Assembly (NCBI GenBank): GCA_005784505.1
Contig: VCAZ01000048.1
Location: 2,069,761 to 2,133,760 of the forward strand
Source of the DNA: Bagarius yarrelli
Lineage: Eukaryota > Chordata > Actinopteri > Siluriformes > Sisoridae
Direction: 5' to 3'
Length of the DNA: 64,000 nucleotides
Numbering within the stretch: position 1 is the first letter of the stretch; each line of letters begins with the position of its first letter. The notes beneath the pieces are model-generated. The model was not told where the DNA came from. It did no database searches and saw only the letters and a program-made list of their open reading frames with translations. Positions 48,129-60,300 of this stretch are shown here, one piece after another. Both the position numbers and the translations under genes were made by a program.

Positions 48129-51100
48129 AAGAGGAGAGTGGTTAATGACACACTTCACTGAGCACAGCCCCTCACCGGTTCTTCTTGCCTTTTGTCCTGT
48201 GTATCTTTTTTTTTACTTCCCCACTCAGTCTCCTTCATTTATTGTTTTCCAAGTGTCTGCTTGTGTCTGTCTCTCTGTCCTTGCATCACCCTTCTTCCTC
48301 ACCCCCACCCCCTAAACTCATTTCTATACATACTCTCAACCTCACCTTCTCTCTGACCAGAATGGCGGAGCACTGTAGTGGAACGCCCATCATCTTGTGA
48401 GGATTCCATGTGACAGAATTTGCCCTACAAAAGCAACACAGACTGAGAACAGTGTCTGTTATGTAGACAGTTGACAAATTAGAAGCTAAAGTAGCTCTGT
48501 TTTTTGTGAGGTACACTTTGCTACACAGTTTGTGTCGATTTATTCGTCTGAGTAACTAAAGATCAATAAAAAGTTATTCTAATTAACAAGAAGTAATTTA
48601 AAACTAAATTCAACTCATTACACAGATGAAATAAGTTGTGGCTCCTTACTAACTGAAAGAAAAACATACATAGAACAGAATTTGCTGGTGGCTTGTGAAA
48701 ACCAAACATCTATAATATAGTACAAATGAATAAAAACAAATATACAATCTATAATATAAGACAAAATGTAAAATGGGAAGTGTACCTTTCAATGCCATTA
48801 AGTTTGTGTCTGTGCTTCCTGGACATTAACAGTCCACCTCCCCAGGCTCCCTGTTGACACACACATAAGTCTCATCTGCTTATTACAGTCTACAGCGGCT
48901 GTCTCAAAACATGATGATAAAAAAAAATCTCTTTTGATATAAAGTGTCAAAAGTAAATCTATGCAATGCTCCCGATGGGTTGGTTAAACAATTTTCTGTT
49001 TGTACTTTTTTTTTTACTTTTCCAGTACTATTTACATGAACATTAACAAGATTGTATACACTTCAAGATACACTTAAGATAGCACTCAGACCCTTAGTGT
49101 GCACTTACATCCACATGAAGCCACATGTTATATTTTTCACAAATATCTGCAATCTCATTGATGGGGTCGAAAGCACCGTAAACCGTGGTGCCGGCTGTCG
49201 CACTCACAAAAAATGGTACATAGCCCTGAAAAAGCACAAAAAAAAGCACAAAGACAGATGAGCTATCACTTTAAATATACTACTCACATTGACTGAAGCT
49301 CATTTGCTAAGCTAATACCATTTAGATTTGACATATTCAATCTAGATTACATTTTTAAGATCTAATACAAGCTTATAACATATTTAACATAAGCTTATAA
49401 CATATACTTTTTTTCATCCATTTAATAAATCATATGTGCTTGCGTGTCAATCAGAAAGTCCCGTTAAAACAGTAACATATTGATATTTATGTTGAATAAC
49501 AAAGCATGCAGCATTCTCCTCCTGTATTTTATACATAATTATCACTATTTTTTTTAATAAGGCATTTTTTTTTTGTTAAAAGACTTGCCTTGTTTTTAGC
49601 ATCAACAACCTTGGCTTCCAGATCAGCAGGAATGACTCTACCGCTGATAAAAAAGAAGGCCAGATAACACACACAAAATCTCAAATGCACACTCAGCAAT
49701 ACACACTGGGAGCTTACACAAGTACACAGCTCATACTGAGATTTGTTTTACCGCTCATCTGTACTCAGAAGAATCAGGTTCTCTGTCCCAAATCCAAGAA
49801 CTGCACTGGCTTTCTTTATGGAGTAATGACTCTGTAAATGGGTATTAAACATAGGCTCAATTCTTAAGAATTCTGTAACATTTTGCTTAAGTAAATAATC
49901 TTTATGCGTAGCCTAAAATGTGTAATTGCTATTAGCAATTATCCCATCATGTTTCATACACGTTAAGTCATAAAAGTCTGCTGACCCTGTTTAAAATATT
50001 AAATGTATAGTCGAAACACAAACGTTACAAAGATTGCGACTAGATGACAAATAAAAATGTTTTACAGAATTTCCTATATGCAGAAAAAGAGAGAACATTT
50101 ACCGTTCCTCCTCAGGAACTCAAGTCGGCTCTGCATGTCTTTGGTCTGAAGCATGTGTATAAGCAGTCTACCAGAAAAGCGACACATCATAGGGGGTGAC
50201 GTAAGCGACCAAAAAGCATAAAAACACATCCAGCAGCTTACTAAAGCTTTCGTTATATTACTGGCGGCAATGAGTATAATCTATGCATTGCCTGTATGGA
50301 ACCAGAGTATACACAGCTAGCTTTCGGGGCCAGATATGCATTCTCCAGTCCTATCTGACATTGTTTAAGGACCAGGTTGGCAGCCCCCAAAGCTCTGGTC
50401 CTGCTATAGCTGTGATTTAGCATCTTCTTGCCAGAGGTCTTGCCAGACCTCGGCATCCCTGTCAGCACTACCTCAGCCTTTAAAGCTTACCCGGTCTGCT
50501 GCTGGATGCGTCTTTATGCTTCCTGGTTGCTAACATCACCTGTCAAGACATGCTACTTTTTCATTAGACTGAGTACACACATGCTTCAAACCAAGGTCAT
50601 AAGGAGGCATTCCCAGAGCGTTTTTGATGCAGTGTCCCATTGCCACAGGACACCATGGTTACATATAGACATATTTCATTGTCTTTGGAAAAAGATCTAC
50701 TCTTTATATAATTGCTATATAAACCCCTCTCATTCAGTAATCTACACTGCTGGTTACAGTCTACAGCTGACAAATCTTGAGATTTAGTAAGTAAGACTAT
50801 CAGGCATGCTACGTACATGCTCAGAGGTAAAAAGCACAAGCCTTGGTGCTGCGGTCATGCCTTTAGTCTTTACTTCAGGGAAGTGCTTATAGCGGGCGAT
50901 CATCACACTGTACATGTTGGAGATAGCGCCACCTTTAAAAGAAAAATTCAAATAAATTAGTATAACTAACTTCCTCAGGTTAAAATCTTAGTTATTACTG
51001 AGCTTAAATTGTAATTTTATTAACGTTAATATAGTTATTGCTCAATCTTTCGAACACACAATAAATGATAGGAAGGTTTACTGTTTCAGTTATTCTAATG

Positions 51101-54100
51101 TAAGCAATATTACAACCTGGTGAGAATATTCCATCTCCTTCATCTTTTGGCCAGCCGACAATCTCCCTCATTTTTTTTAGCGTCAGCTGTTCCATCAACA
51201 CAAACACTGGAGCAATTTCATATGTGAACCTATAAATGAAGTGTTGCAGTTTAGTAAATAAAGCTCTGCAGTAATGCACTGAAGAAGAGCAAATTTTTAA
51301 TTCTTAAATGCAAAGATTTAAATTGTATTTTGTCTCAAAAGGGTTAAATCACATATCTCTGATATGATACTAGCAGAGCATATGTTTTTCAAACAACAAC
51401 TGTCAATGATCATAGAAAACAATTACAACAAACAGCAGATTGATCACTAATTAATCTTGTAGTCAAAGGTCACAAGAGCGGAATGAAAACATTCTGGTCT
51501 GCCAAATGCTGTAAATGTGTTCTAAGCAGTCCATTAGGACCATTTAGTCACCATTACAAATTGCACCAAGTCTACACCCGGTCTATAATTTGATTAAAAA
51601 GTCATTATGGTCAGTATTTTTGTACACTTAGAAGGTAACAGCATTTAGTCATTTTACTACTAAAGAGATATCAAATAAATCACTAATTTGTGTTTCATTG
51701 ACCTCTTAATGGTTAGGGCACATGCCATAAAAAGATATAATAGAATCTCTGACCTCTAGAGGTCATTCTGTGTGTTCACCCGTGCTACTTTATTCCTAAC
51801 ATGGATTACTGTAGAAGGCACCAGCATCTTTTTGACAAAACAATTTATTTCATACTGTGTTTGAAAGTCGCTGTCATTTATCTTTATAGTCATATGTTCA
51901 TATAGTCAAACTGGAGATTTTGTTTGTAAATCATAAAATGTCTTCAAGATCCAAATTAGCCATAACCAACAAGAACTTTAAACACTGAATATTCTTGTCC
52001 ACAGGTTGTGTATTAAGCCTGTGTATTATGCCATATTATTATAGGGCGTTTTTTTAAATGGCTTATTGACACAATTTCATATCTTAGCCCTTACAATTTA
52101 AAATAATTACTCATTAGAAATGCAAAGGATAAACCTAATTTTCTAATAAGTCACTAATCAGCATCTGTTTTTGTTAGATACTGTTTCAATTACATCAACA
52201 CAGATTGGGCAGAAAAGTAAAAATTTACATATTAGTGTTTGCAGTTGAGGTGAGCCATTCTCCAGCCAAACCAATTATGTCCAGTCCAGTAGACAGTTGG
52301 TTAAAAAACCTGGGATGTCCTGAAAAGAAAGAAAAAAACATTCATATAAATGCAGCTTTATTGTCAAAATCATTAAATTAAAACATTCCACATCATCCGT
52401 AAAGAAAGATCCAAATAATATGTATTTGTGTAAACATTTTATATACATATTTATCATACAGCCATACATATTTTTTATAAATTAGTTCAAATGTCATGTT
52501 ATATCTCACCTGTCCTTACACCATATTTCAGTGTGTCCCTGCAGTCTACTAGAATCTGCTCCAGGCTCTCAGGTTGGTCTAAGAGCTCTAAGTTAAAGCC
52601 CTCGATACCCTCTAGAAACTGATGCGGATGGTGGAAGTCCAACACTTTTGTTGTTCTGTCAAATGTCTTCCGTACATAGTTTGTAAGGATTTCCACCACT
52701 TCTAGTAGAAACTGGACTGTAGGCTCTTCACCATTTTTGGCAGGCAGTAAATCTTTAACATTATAACAGTAAATATATTAATTTGTTCGGTATGTGTAAA
52801 TAAACGGTGGATTAGAAGAAACAGAAAGCATCCAACATCGAGAAATAAAGTAAATAAACATCATTGTCTATAAAACCTTTTTGGTTTATAATAAATAGAA
52901 AAGCAGGTGAACTCTCTCACCCCTGGCATACAGGTTGGAAAAGTCTGTCTCAGTACGCCTGAAGTAAGAATCTTGTAAACCAAGCTTCTTTGGTGATGAT
53001 TGTTCATTCAGAGAAACCGCAATCCGGCTCTTTTCATCAAGATTGTTGTTCTTCTGCAAAAATCCTAAAATGTTACAAAGAAAGGTGGATCATAACGTGA
53101 ACTTGTATGACCTACATGCTCTACAGCTGTGTGGAGCATGGACGATCCCCTCCCCTTCAGTCCTACTGCATCAGGATTTATGATAGAGCCATAATCAGGG
53201 GGAAGTTCGCCCCATGACATCAGTCAAGCAAAAAACAAATGAGCTCCGTTTAGAGCGCCTCCACATCCCTCCGGAACCGATCAGAGAGACACCGAGCCCA
53301 TCACACACTCCACCGATCACTCACTTACTGAGCATACAGCTAATGATGCATGCTGGATTCCGCCTCAGTGACCCGTATTATCTCAAAATAGCTTTTCTAC
53401 AAACCACAAATCACATTTTTTTTTTTACAAAAAACAATTCAGTTGTTCATGATGATGATATTTATTATTATTATTATTATAATAATGATCATTATTATAA
53501 TTATCATTAGTTATTATTATTATTATATCATAAAATTGTTGTTTTATTGAAACCATTCTGAATGAATGGTGCAGCACGATCAAAAATATGTTTTTCCTAG
53601 AAATAAAAAACTGAAACGAAAAAATAATGGAAAAAAAAAAAGAAATCATACAGCGCATATAACAACGTATAATCATTACACCCAATTTTACCTATAATGT
53701 CGAATACACATTTTAAAATAAACCAAATAAAAAGTATAAAAATATATATGTACCACCCTGAGGTATAGGTACAAATTAACCCTTAATACTAAAACTCAAC
53801 TGATTAAAATTTACCAATAGTAAAATCTGAACGCTAAAATGCATTTTTCGGAAACAAACCTAAATCCAAACCTAAATCTTTAAGCAATTCAAATAATTAT
53901 TTACTATTCAATTAAAACGGAATAAATGATGTTATATATAATAAGGTTAATTAAATAATTTGGTAAATTTTAAAAAGCATTAGCGGACCTATTACCCTTC
54001 ATGCCATTTTTTCCTCCAGTAAAGAAATCTTATCTGCTACGGCGCAAATCTCACAATAACACCGCAGCCTGCTACAGAAGAGCACCGCGCTATCGCCCGA

Positions 54101-55634
54101 AAACACACACCGGACACACAGCATCGCAGCATCGCAGCATCGCAGCCAGTGACTGTTTAACAGATTAGTGCTAAGCGAAAAGTCTCCCGGGGACTGGGAA
54201 TTTATCTTAGATTCTAATCAACCATGTCAACCATATATTTATTTTACAATGAGATTCCGGAGTCGGATGGAATTATTATCTAAAGCTGTATTGCGGCATC
54301 TGAAACTTTAAGAGTTAAATCATTTTGTCTGTTATAAATAAAAAGAGAAATATAGTTTCCGAATATTCGGAATGTGCATGCGGAATAAATTCTTTTCCTG
54401 GTTATCAGTGTGTTGTATTTATAGGCTGTGCTATTTATTTTATCCCCCAAACGGAAATAAATATATTGAAACTATTTTTTTCCTCCTTGTTCTGCTCAAG
54501 ATAAGCTCGGTTTTTAACTCACCATTAATTAGCTGATCAAAACCTTGTCACTAGTCTACCTGTGTGTAACACTTCCAGCTGAGGGCGCTAAATGATTAGA
54601 CCTTCCCATAAGCCAAACTTGAGTTAGCACAATTTTTGACACACACGAGACCGAATTAAAATAAATACATTTTATTTATTTGCAATCTCTGGCTGCACAT
54701 CTGTCTGCATGAACAACAGAACCAATGACCACCAATACTGCTACAATGATGCTGTCTCAGGGAGGACACATTCTAGTTCTCCAAGCTTATTGTTCTCTTC
54801 CCTGTGCGTTCACGTTTTACCTGTTCTGATCTGGAGCTTTAGAGAATTGCAAATAGCGGGAACTCACCGCATATCTTCATGCCCAGCTTCCTCGTACAAC
54901 CGTGTGCAACCCCACTCCAGTCATAGCCTATAAAGGGATGGGGGAAAAAAACAAGCGCATTATCTAAAAACAATTACGGTCCTTTTAAAATGCACTCCAA
55001 CTGAGTCGCCATGTTTCTCTTAAAAACACTTTCAATTAAGTGAAACCGCAAGAAACCCCCACACTCAGCAAGAGTGCTCATTATTTGGAGAAAAGAAAAG
55101 CGCAGGCTGCAATGTTCATTTTACCAAACCATTATCTCAGTTATCCAGGCCATTTTCCTGCAAATTATTTATTATTCCATAAAAATATTAATAATAATAA
55201 AACATCTAGAATAATGATACATCATCTGAAACATTTACTTAAATATTATTTTAAAATAAGCTATATATAGTTTAAAATACGCCCATATTGTTTAATTGGC
55301 AACATAAAAACAAAAATGTCTTTCGATATGAAGTAAAACACAGAGCAGGTTTTAGACACAGCTAAACGTGCTTGATGGAACAGTGCTAATGTAGGTCATT
55401 TGTAAGGAGTGCATTGCTCTTCTGGAAATTGAAAATGCTCCTTCCCCCACAAGCACACGGGGACAAAGCTGCAGAGAGCAGTCAGCCATTACCATCAATT
55501 TAGTGTCCCTACAATTAGAGCTGCTCTTCACTTAATTAGGCTACACACTGCTAAAGCCAGAGACGCTCTTCCTAATTCCGTACCGCCTGATAAAATGTGA
55601 AATAACAGTAAAAATAAAAAAAAAACTATTCTGC

Positions 55635-55677
<43 letters not shown>

Positions 55678-55807
55678 TAATAATAATACTAATAATGATA
55701 ATAATAATACTAATAGTAATAACAATACAAATAATAATAATAATAATAATACCAATAGTAATAATAATACAAATAATAGTAATAATACGAAGAAGAAAAA
55801 GAAGAAC

Positions 55808-55841
<34 letters not shown>

Positions 55842-56221
55842 TTTGCGTGTTGTTTTAAAAATAGACAAAATATTTATCAAAAGTAAAGTCTAAAGCATAA
55901 TCTAGATTACTGGGGTGGTCTATCTTCTTTAATTGTCCCTAGTGATGTGCTTTTAATTCTGACAGTGCGTGTGTCATTTGCTGCACCTAAAGCGGTGACC
56001 AATCGGTGCCGTTTCACCCTCATTATTACCCCTTCCCTGAATCCCCCCCTCCCCAGTACCAGATTAACGTCGGCGGCCAAAAAACAAATAGCCGGGGTGC
56101 AATAGCGTTTTAAGTGGACGGTGCACCTACTTGACGCAGGTGGCCGTAAATTTGTCGTGTTGGGGTTGGGCTCGCCGCCGCAGGAGGAGGAGGAGGGAGA
56201 AGGAGCCGTCGGCGCCGCCAT
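46915..56221 (-). CDS. gad1: GAD1, glutamate decarboxylase 67
   Basis: GAD67 converts glutamate to GABA in neurons, using PLP. Sixteen coding exons: 56221-56131, 54927-54868, 53064-52921, 52752-52510, 52319-52229, 51229-51117, 50932-50817, 49831-49752, 49643-49589, 49225-49109, 48850-48786, 48424-48346, 47990-47841, 47687-47580, 47390-47301, 47088-46915. Every phase closes, giving 591 residues against 594 in human. Visible motifs: NTTNLRP and CTRKLGMKICG in the N-terminal region, NYVRKTFDRTTKVLDFHHPH, FNQLSTGLDIIGLAGEW, ATAGTTVYGAFDP, HVDGAWGGG, the PLP-lysine motif NPHKMMG (Lys402) and the catalytic-loop segment QPDKQYDVSYDTGDKA. The Cys/Ser-rich N-terminus and overall identity fit GAD1 rather than GAD2, as does the TLK1/SP5 synteny. 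The start at 56221 was chosen because MAAPTAPS aligns with human MASSTPSS; an in-frame ATG also exists at 56251. Intron 49588-49226 is GC-AG. Confidence 0.97.
47153..47206. repeat. CA dinucleotide repeat, gad1 last intron
   Basis: About 26 CA units in the intron between the last two gad1 coding exons. Confidence 0.95.
48009..48126. repeat. CA and GA microsatellites, gad1 intron
   Basis: Thirteen or so CA units (48009-48036) begin only about 20 bases from the gad1 acceptor at 47991. A GA run of about 17 units follows at 48091-48126. On the transcribed strand the CA tract reads as TG close to the branch-point region. Confidence 0.9.
50095..50530. other. Higher-GC block in a gad1 intron, unrecognised
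   Basis: The intron between exons 50932-50817 and 49831-49752 contains a block of mixed composition, unlike its AT-rich flanks. On the minus strand it holds a 71-codon reading frame at 50253-50468. I recognise neither a gene nor a repeat family. A buried old transposable-element fragment is a possibility. Confidence 0.35.
53455..53525. repeat. Imperfect ATT/AAT repeat, gad1 intron
   Basis: ATT units and imperfect AAT/ATC units lie in both orientations. The 98- and 86-codon frames across it show poly(Tyr/Ile) runs and are artefacts. Confidence 0.8.
54575..54588 (+). promoter_or_regulatory. CTCF-like motif in gad1 intron 2
   Basis: CCAGCTGAGGGCGC fits the CTCF core consensus CCASYAGRKGGCRS at 13 of 14 positions (T instead of A at position 6) and is in plus orientation. 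Binding is inferred. Confidence 0.4.
55380..55585. promoter_or_regulatory. Candidate enhancer in gad1 intron 1 (homeodomain-site cluster)
   Basis: A non-repetitive block of balanced composition lies in AT-rich repeat-laden intron 1. It carries ACAATTAGAG, CTTAATTAGG and CCTAATTCC within about 70 bases (55510-55580), all TAAT-core homeodomain sites, next to TTACCATCAATTTAGTG. DLX and other homeodomain factors are known regulators of Gad1. Enhancer activity here is inferred. Confidence 0.35.
55636..55850. repeat. Long AAT repeat followed by inverted ATT repeat, gad1 intron 1
   Basis: About 150 bases of AAT-type units (interrupted by AC, AG and GAT variants) are followed by an AAG-rich spacer (about 55788-55808). 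About 33 bases of uninterrupted ATT units then follow. The two arms are complementary and could fold into a hairpin. Leu- or Ile-rich reading frames across it are artefacts. Confidence 0.9.
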
Positions 56222-57330
56222 CACTTTACAGAGACAGGGGCTGAAGAGCAAAGAGGAAAGCGCGCTGTCACCGCTCTTATTTCAGCTCAACCGAGCAGTC
56301 ACATTCGCTGCGAGGTAGGCAGAGAGAAAGTTTAGGTTCAGATCTGTGCTGAAGATTTACAGGGTATTATAAGAAAAAGGAAACGGGCAGTAGTTTAAAC
56401 TTGCCAGACTGCAGCTACCACAGTATATTACTCAATAGCATAAATTTCATAAAATCACAGAAGAACTTAAAAAAATAAAAACGCCTTTAGTCTTGTTCCA
56501 GGTAATAATAATACTTATCATGAAAGGCAAAAGTTCTTGTCAAACAAGTGTCATAAATAAAAACTGTGGTTTGTGGCGCATAAAAAATGTGCCATGATGT
56601 CCGTTTTCTAAAGATTACGCATGGTAGCAAACGTTATGTCTGCAAACGTGGTTACTGGTGAATAACAATCTATCAATAAAACACAAACAGACAAGAGTTA
56701 ACAAAACCTAATGAAATGTAAAACATTATCATTATAACCAAATCGAACACGATATCATGGATATCAGCCTTAGAAAATGAGTGCGAAATATTGGACACTA
56801 CAATACTAAATAAATTAGAAAAGAGAAAAAGCATCACCCACACTGGCTCAACACAATATAATGCACCAGATAGGCACCTGTTAGAGTATTGTTTTTAACT
56901 CAGGCATTCACATAACATTAACAACATTCAAAGTTACCTTGTGAAGAAAATCCACTTGGAGAGAAACAGCTAAATATCCACAATAACCAGAAAACCAGGT
57001 CAAGACAAGTGAGCTTTCCCTCCAAGTGAAGATTCGCGCGAATACCAGCCGCCTAAATCCCATCCGAGGTGACCTTTGAGGAGGACACGTGTGATTTGCT
57101 GAAATTCACTGAGCGACTCCACCGTTTTATTCGTTCCCCCGCACGCGTGAGTCACCCTGTTACCTCCTGTAGCGCCTCTCAGGCAACATAAACCACATCA
57201 CAAAAAATGTATAAATATCTCACAGGACAGCATCCGAGATACTTTTAGCACTTGCCGCAGGACTTTGATTGGCGACTGGTGGTACAAGTCACGTAAGATT
57301 TTGGAAGTCGCGCTCACGCGCTTTAAGCAC
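56000..57330. promoter_or_regulatory. gad1 5' region with CpG-rich stretches
   Basis: Sequence around the gad1 start (56040-56300) is CpG-rich, with CTCGCCGCCG and GTCGGCGCCGCC. A second CpG-containing block (CGCACGCGTGAG, GTCGCGCTCACGCG) lies at 57045-57330. Both stand out from the AT-rich background and may be promoters or non-coding first exons of gad1, which has alternative 5' exons in other vertebrates. No TATA-anchored start was identified. Confidence 0.4.
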
Positions 57331-60300
57331 AGGGAGGAAGGGGAGGGGTTTGGCAAAATCCTGACCTTCAATTTAAAAAAAAAAAATCCTAGGACAAACG
57401 CACCCATAAGGGACACGAATAGATTATATATATATAGACTCTATCCTAATCACACAGATATATCAGTCATTTTACCCTGGGGCAGATTATTCACAATTAT
57501 TAGCCTACATACATGCCATTATTTAACCCAGAATAAACAAAGAAAAGAAATCTTTGCTTAGTATTATATTATATAAAATGTAAAAAAATTATAAAAATGT
57601 ATCTGTTTACCATGCAGAGTTGGGTAACATAATTGCTTAATAACCCCATGAATTAAAAACAGTTTTAAAATAAAAACGAAATATTCTAATAAAAATACTG
57701 ATATTTTGGAAATGTATATAAAAAAAATTAGATATTAAAGGTTTAGGTTTTGTTCCTAAGGTTTTATATTTAGATTGCCGTAAAGCGGCGCTGCAGCTTC
57801 GCGATTCAGTACCTGGACAGCTCCCTTAGAGCCACAGCGTCAAATCGCATTAAATTGGATATTTAGTGCACTAAGAAGGGCGCTTACTAAGCACACATTA
57901 GGAATGTAGCCTTACCAGAACACTAAACACAACTATTTAACCAAGTTCATCTTCACACTAATGTTTACCTACCGACTTGTTTTTGTCTGGCTTAAAAGTA
58001 TCAGTTTTAAAAGTATTTTTGTGTTATCCATCCATTCATTTATTCATTTATAGTTTTAAATAAGGATTATGCTTTTACAGCAACGCTAAAGGACAGAAAA
58101 AAATAAGAAAGAGAGTGAGTGAGTGTGTAAAAATGCAAGGTGGAAAAAAAGGATTTTCCCAAAATCGCCACAAGATGGCGATAAAATATAAAAGCTTATT
58201 GTACTTTTTTAATTTCTTTCTGCTGTAAATCAAATGACCCAATGCAAGATAATGCAAGATTCAATAAAGATATCACATTGCCTTTCTTTCTTTTGTAACT
58301 AGGGCCTGCATGCATATATAGCTAGAGCTATTCATCCACAGAATGAGATGCCCCACAGTTCAATTCTGTCCTTATTCTTGCTTTTGAGGAGCTGCTGCTC
58401 AACTCAGACGAGGTCAACCTTAATGCTCTATTTAAAAAAAAAAAAAGGAAAATAGTGTGATTATTGTGTCAGTGCAAGGTGAACACTACCCACTACCCAC
58501 TACCCACTACCCACTACCCACTGTCATTTAAAATGTTGTTTCTCAGCAGCCAAAAGGATTCTGTGAAATTTAAAAAAATGTTGTAATCAATAAAATAAAT
58601 GCATTAATTAATAACAATAAAACCGGCTATGTTTTACAAATGAAGTGATGATACTGATGTCATTAAATTATTTTTCTTATTTAATTTTAGCTCTGTACAA
58701 GCTATTTGTTATTTTATGTCTTAAGAGTGCAGCAAACAGTTTAAACACAGTGGACAGATTTGTAGCTGTCAGTAGTCAGACTGGAGCCAGTTAGATTAGG
58801 TGTTCTAGAAAAGCTAATAAGGGTTACATAACTTCTTTGGTTAACATTATACAGAAAAAGGCAATCATCACTGCTTAATACTGTGAAGTGATTTTGTGTT
58901 GCTTGTTTGTGTGTGTGGGAGATTGATGGTGCACTGCTGTTATACTTATAGTTGTAATCTATTGCGTGATTAAAACTCGCTACCCGACTGCATTGAGCCA
59001 TTCTGCCCGACCCTATTTTCCCACAATTTCCACAAAGTATGAAGCTGCTTGTTGAGTACATTGATAGAAAAAGGAAGTGGTACAAGAACGCAAGGAAAAA
59101 AACAACAGGAGCAACTTTACCAAGTACAGGGTTCATAAGGTCGATGGGAATTCTAAAAATGTTTAAACTTTTTTTTAAAAGTTAGAAAAAGTGCTGGAGC
59201 TGCTTTAAACTGTAGTTGCATTAATTTTGTAATAATTTGATTTAACAAAAAATACACATATTGCACATACCAAAAACTCTGCTCAAGTTCGCAAATGTTT
59301 CTGTACTTTTCTATTTTTAGCGAATGAAAAAATAAACTTTGTCTAAAAAGATTTATTTTATTTTTTTGGTTTCTGTACGCAGAGATGTTGCTAGCAATTG
59401 TGGGCCTGATGTGAAGGAATATAAGGTTGGGCCCTCTTCTACACCCATTCTGCATTAGCAGTGTTCTAACATTACCCCATTAGCGTTGCCCTGTCATCAG
59501 TGACCTTTTAAGTGATAAACTCCATTACTTTTTACTTGTTTTCAGACATTGTATACTTTTACTACACCTGGTTGGCCTGTGCTACCGGAGGTTCAAACTC
59601 TGTAGCACCAGTGTTATGTGCAGAAAATGTAACATACAGCCGGGATGAATGTTTTTATTACACAAAAATAAATCTTAAACTTTTATTTATTGAATTTTAT
59701 TTATTAATATAAACTTTTATTTATATATTTATAATTTTTTTATTTATTATATTAAAATAGCCTGTTTGTGAATTTTGCCGTAGACACCAGAAAAGGAACT
59801 ATCTGATAGCAACAGTCATTTGCTTTATTTTATTTTGAATGATTATTTTGTTGGCTAAATATTTTATACATCAACATTATAATAACTGGAAGCATCAGTG
59901 CCATTAATCAGAGCCAGATCACTACAGTAACAAATATTCTATTGAACTTTACTGGCCTTACTTGGTTCTGACAAATGATCTGAATCCAAATATTGTGTCA
60001 CTTGGGTCAAGATCACAGATATTACTGTAATGGAAAACTATAATGTATTCATTACATGTGGTTCCGAGCAATGCATCATCATTCAGTTATTGTTACATTT
60101 CATGTGGGGCTTCTTAAGGGTCAATGTTTAAACACACTTATTTTCCTTAAAATTATCCTAACATAAGCAGATCATTTCCTTATATTGTTATGGTGATTGA
60201 ACTCAATGGGCAAATAATCATATTGAGCACAATGCAATTAAAGAGGCCATTTTTAATAGCTAAAAAAAAGCAACTAAAAGAAATGTTATATAACATACAC

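Noticed and set aside
53214..53510. 98-codon plus-strand frame in a gad1 intron
   Set aside because: The first half lies antisense in the gad1 intron and the second half is the ATT repeat. No homology.
55528..55755. Leu-rich 75-codon minus-strand frame that resembles a signal or membrane segment
   Set aside because: It is a translation of the AAT microsatellite.
58741..59136. 131-codon minus-strand frame between gad1 and sp5
   Set aside because: AT-rich with random-like composition and no recognised domain. ERICH2 was considered, but nothing resembled its Glu-rich sequence.
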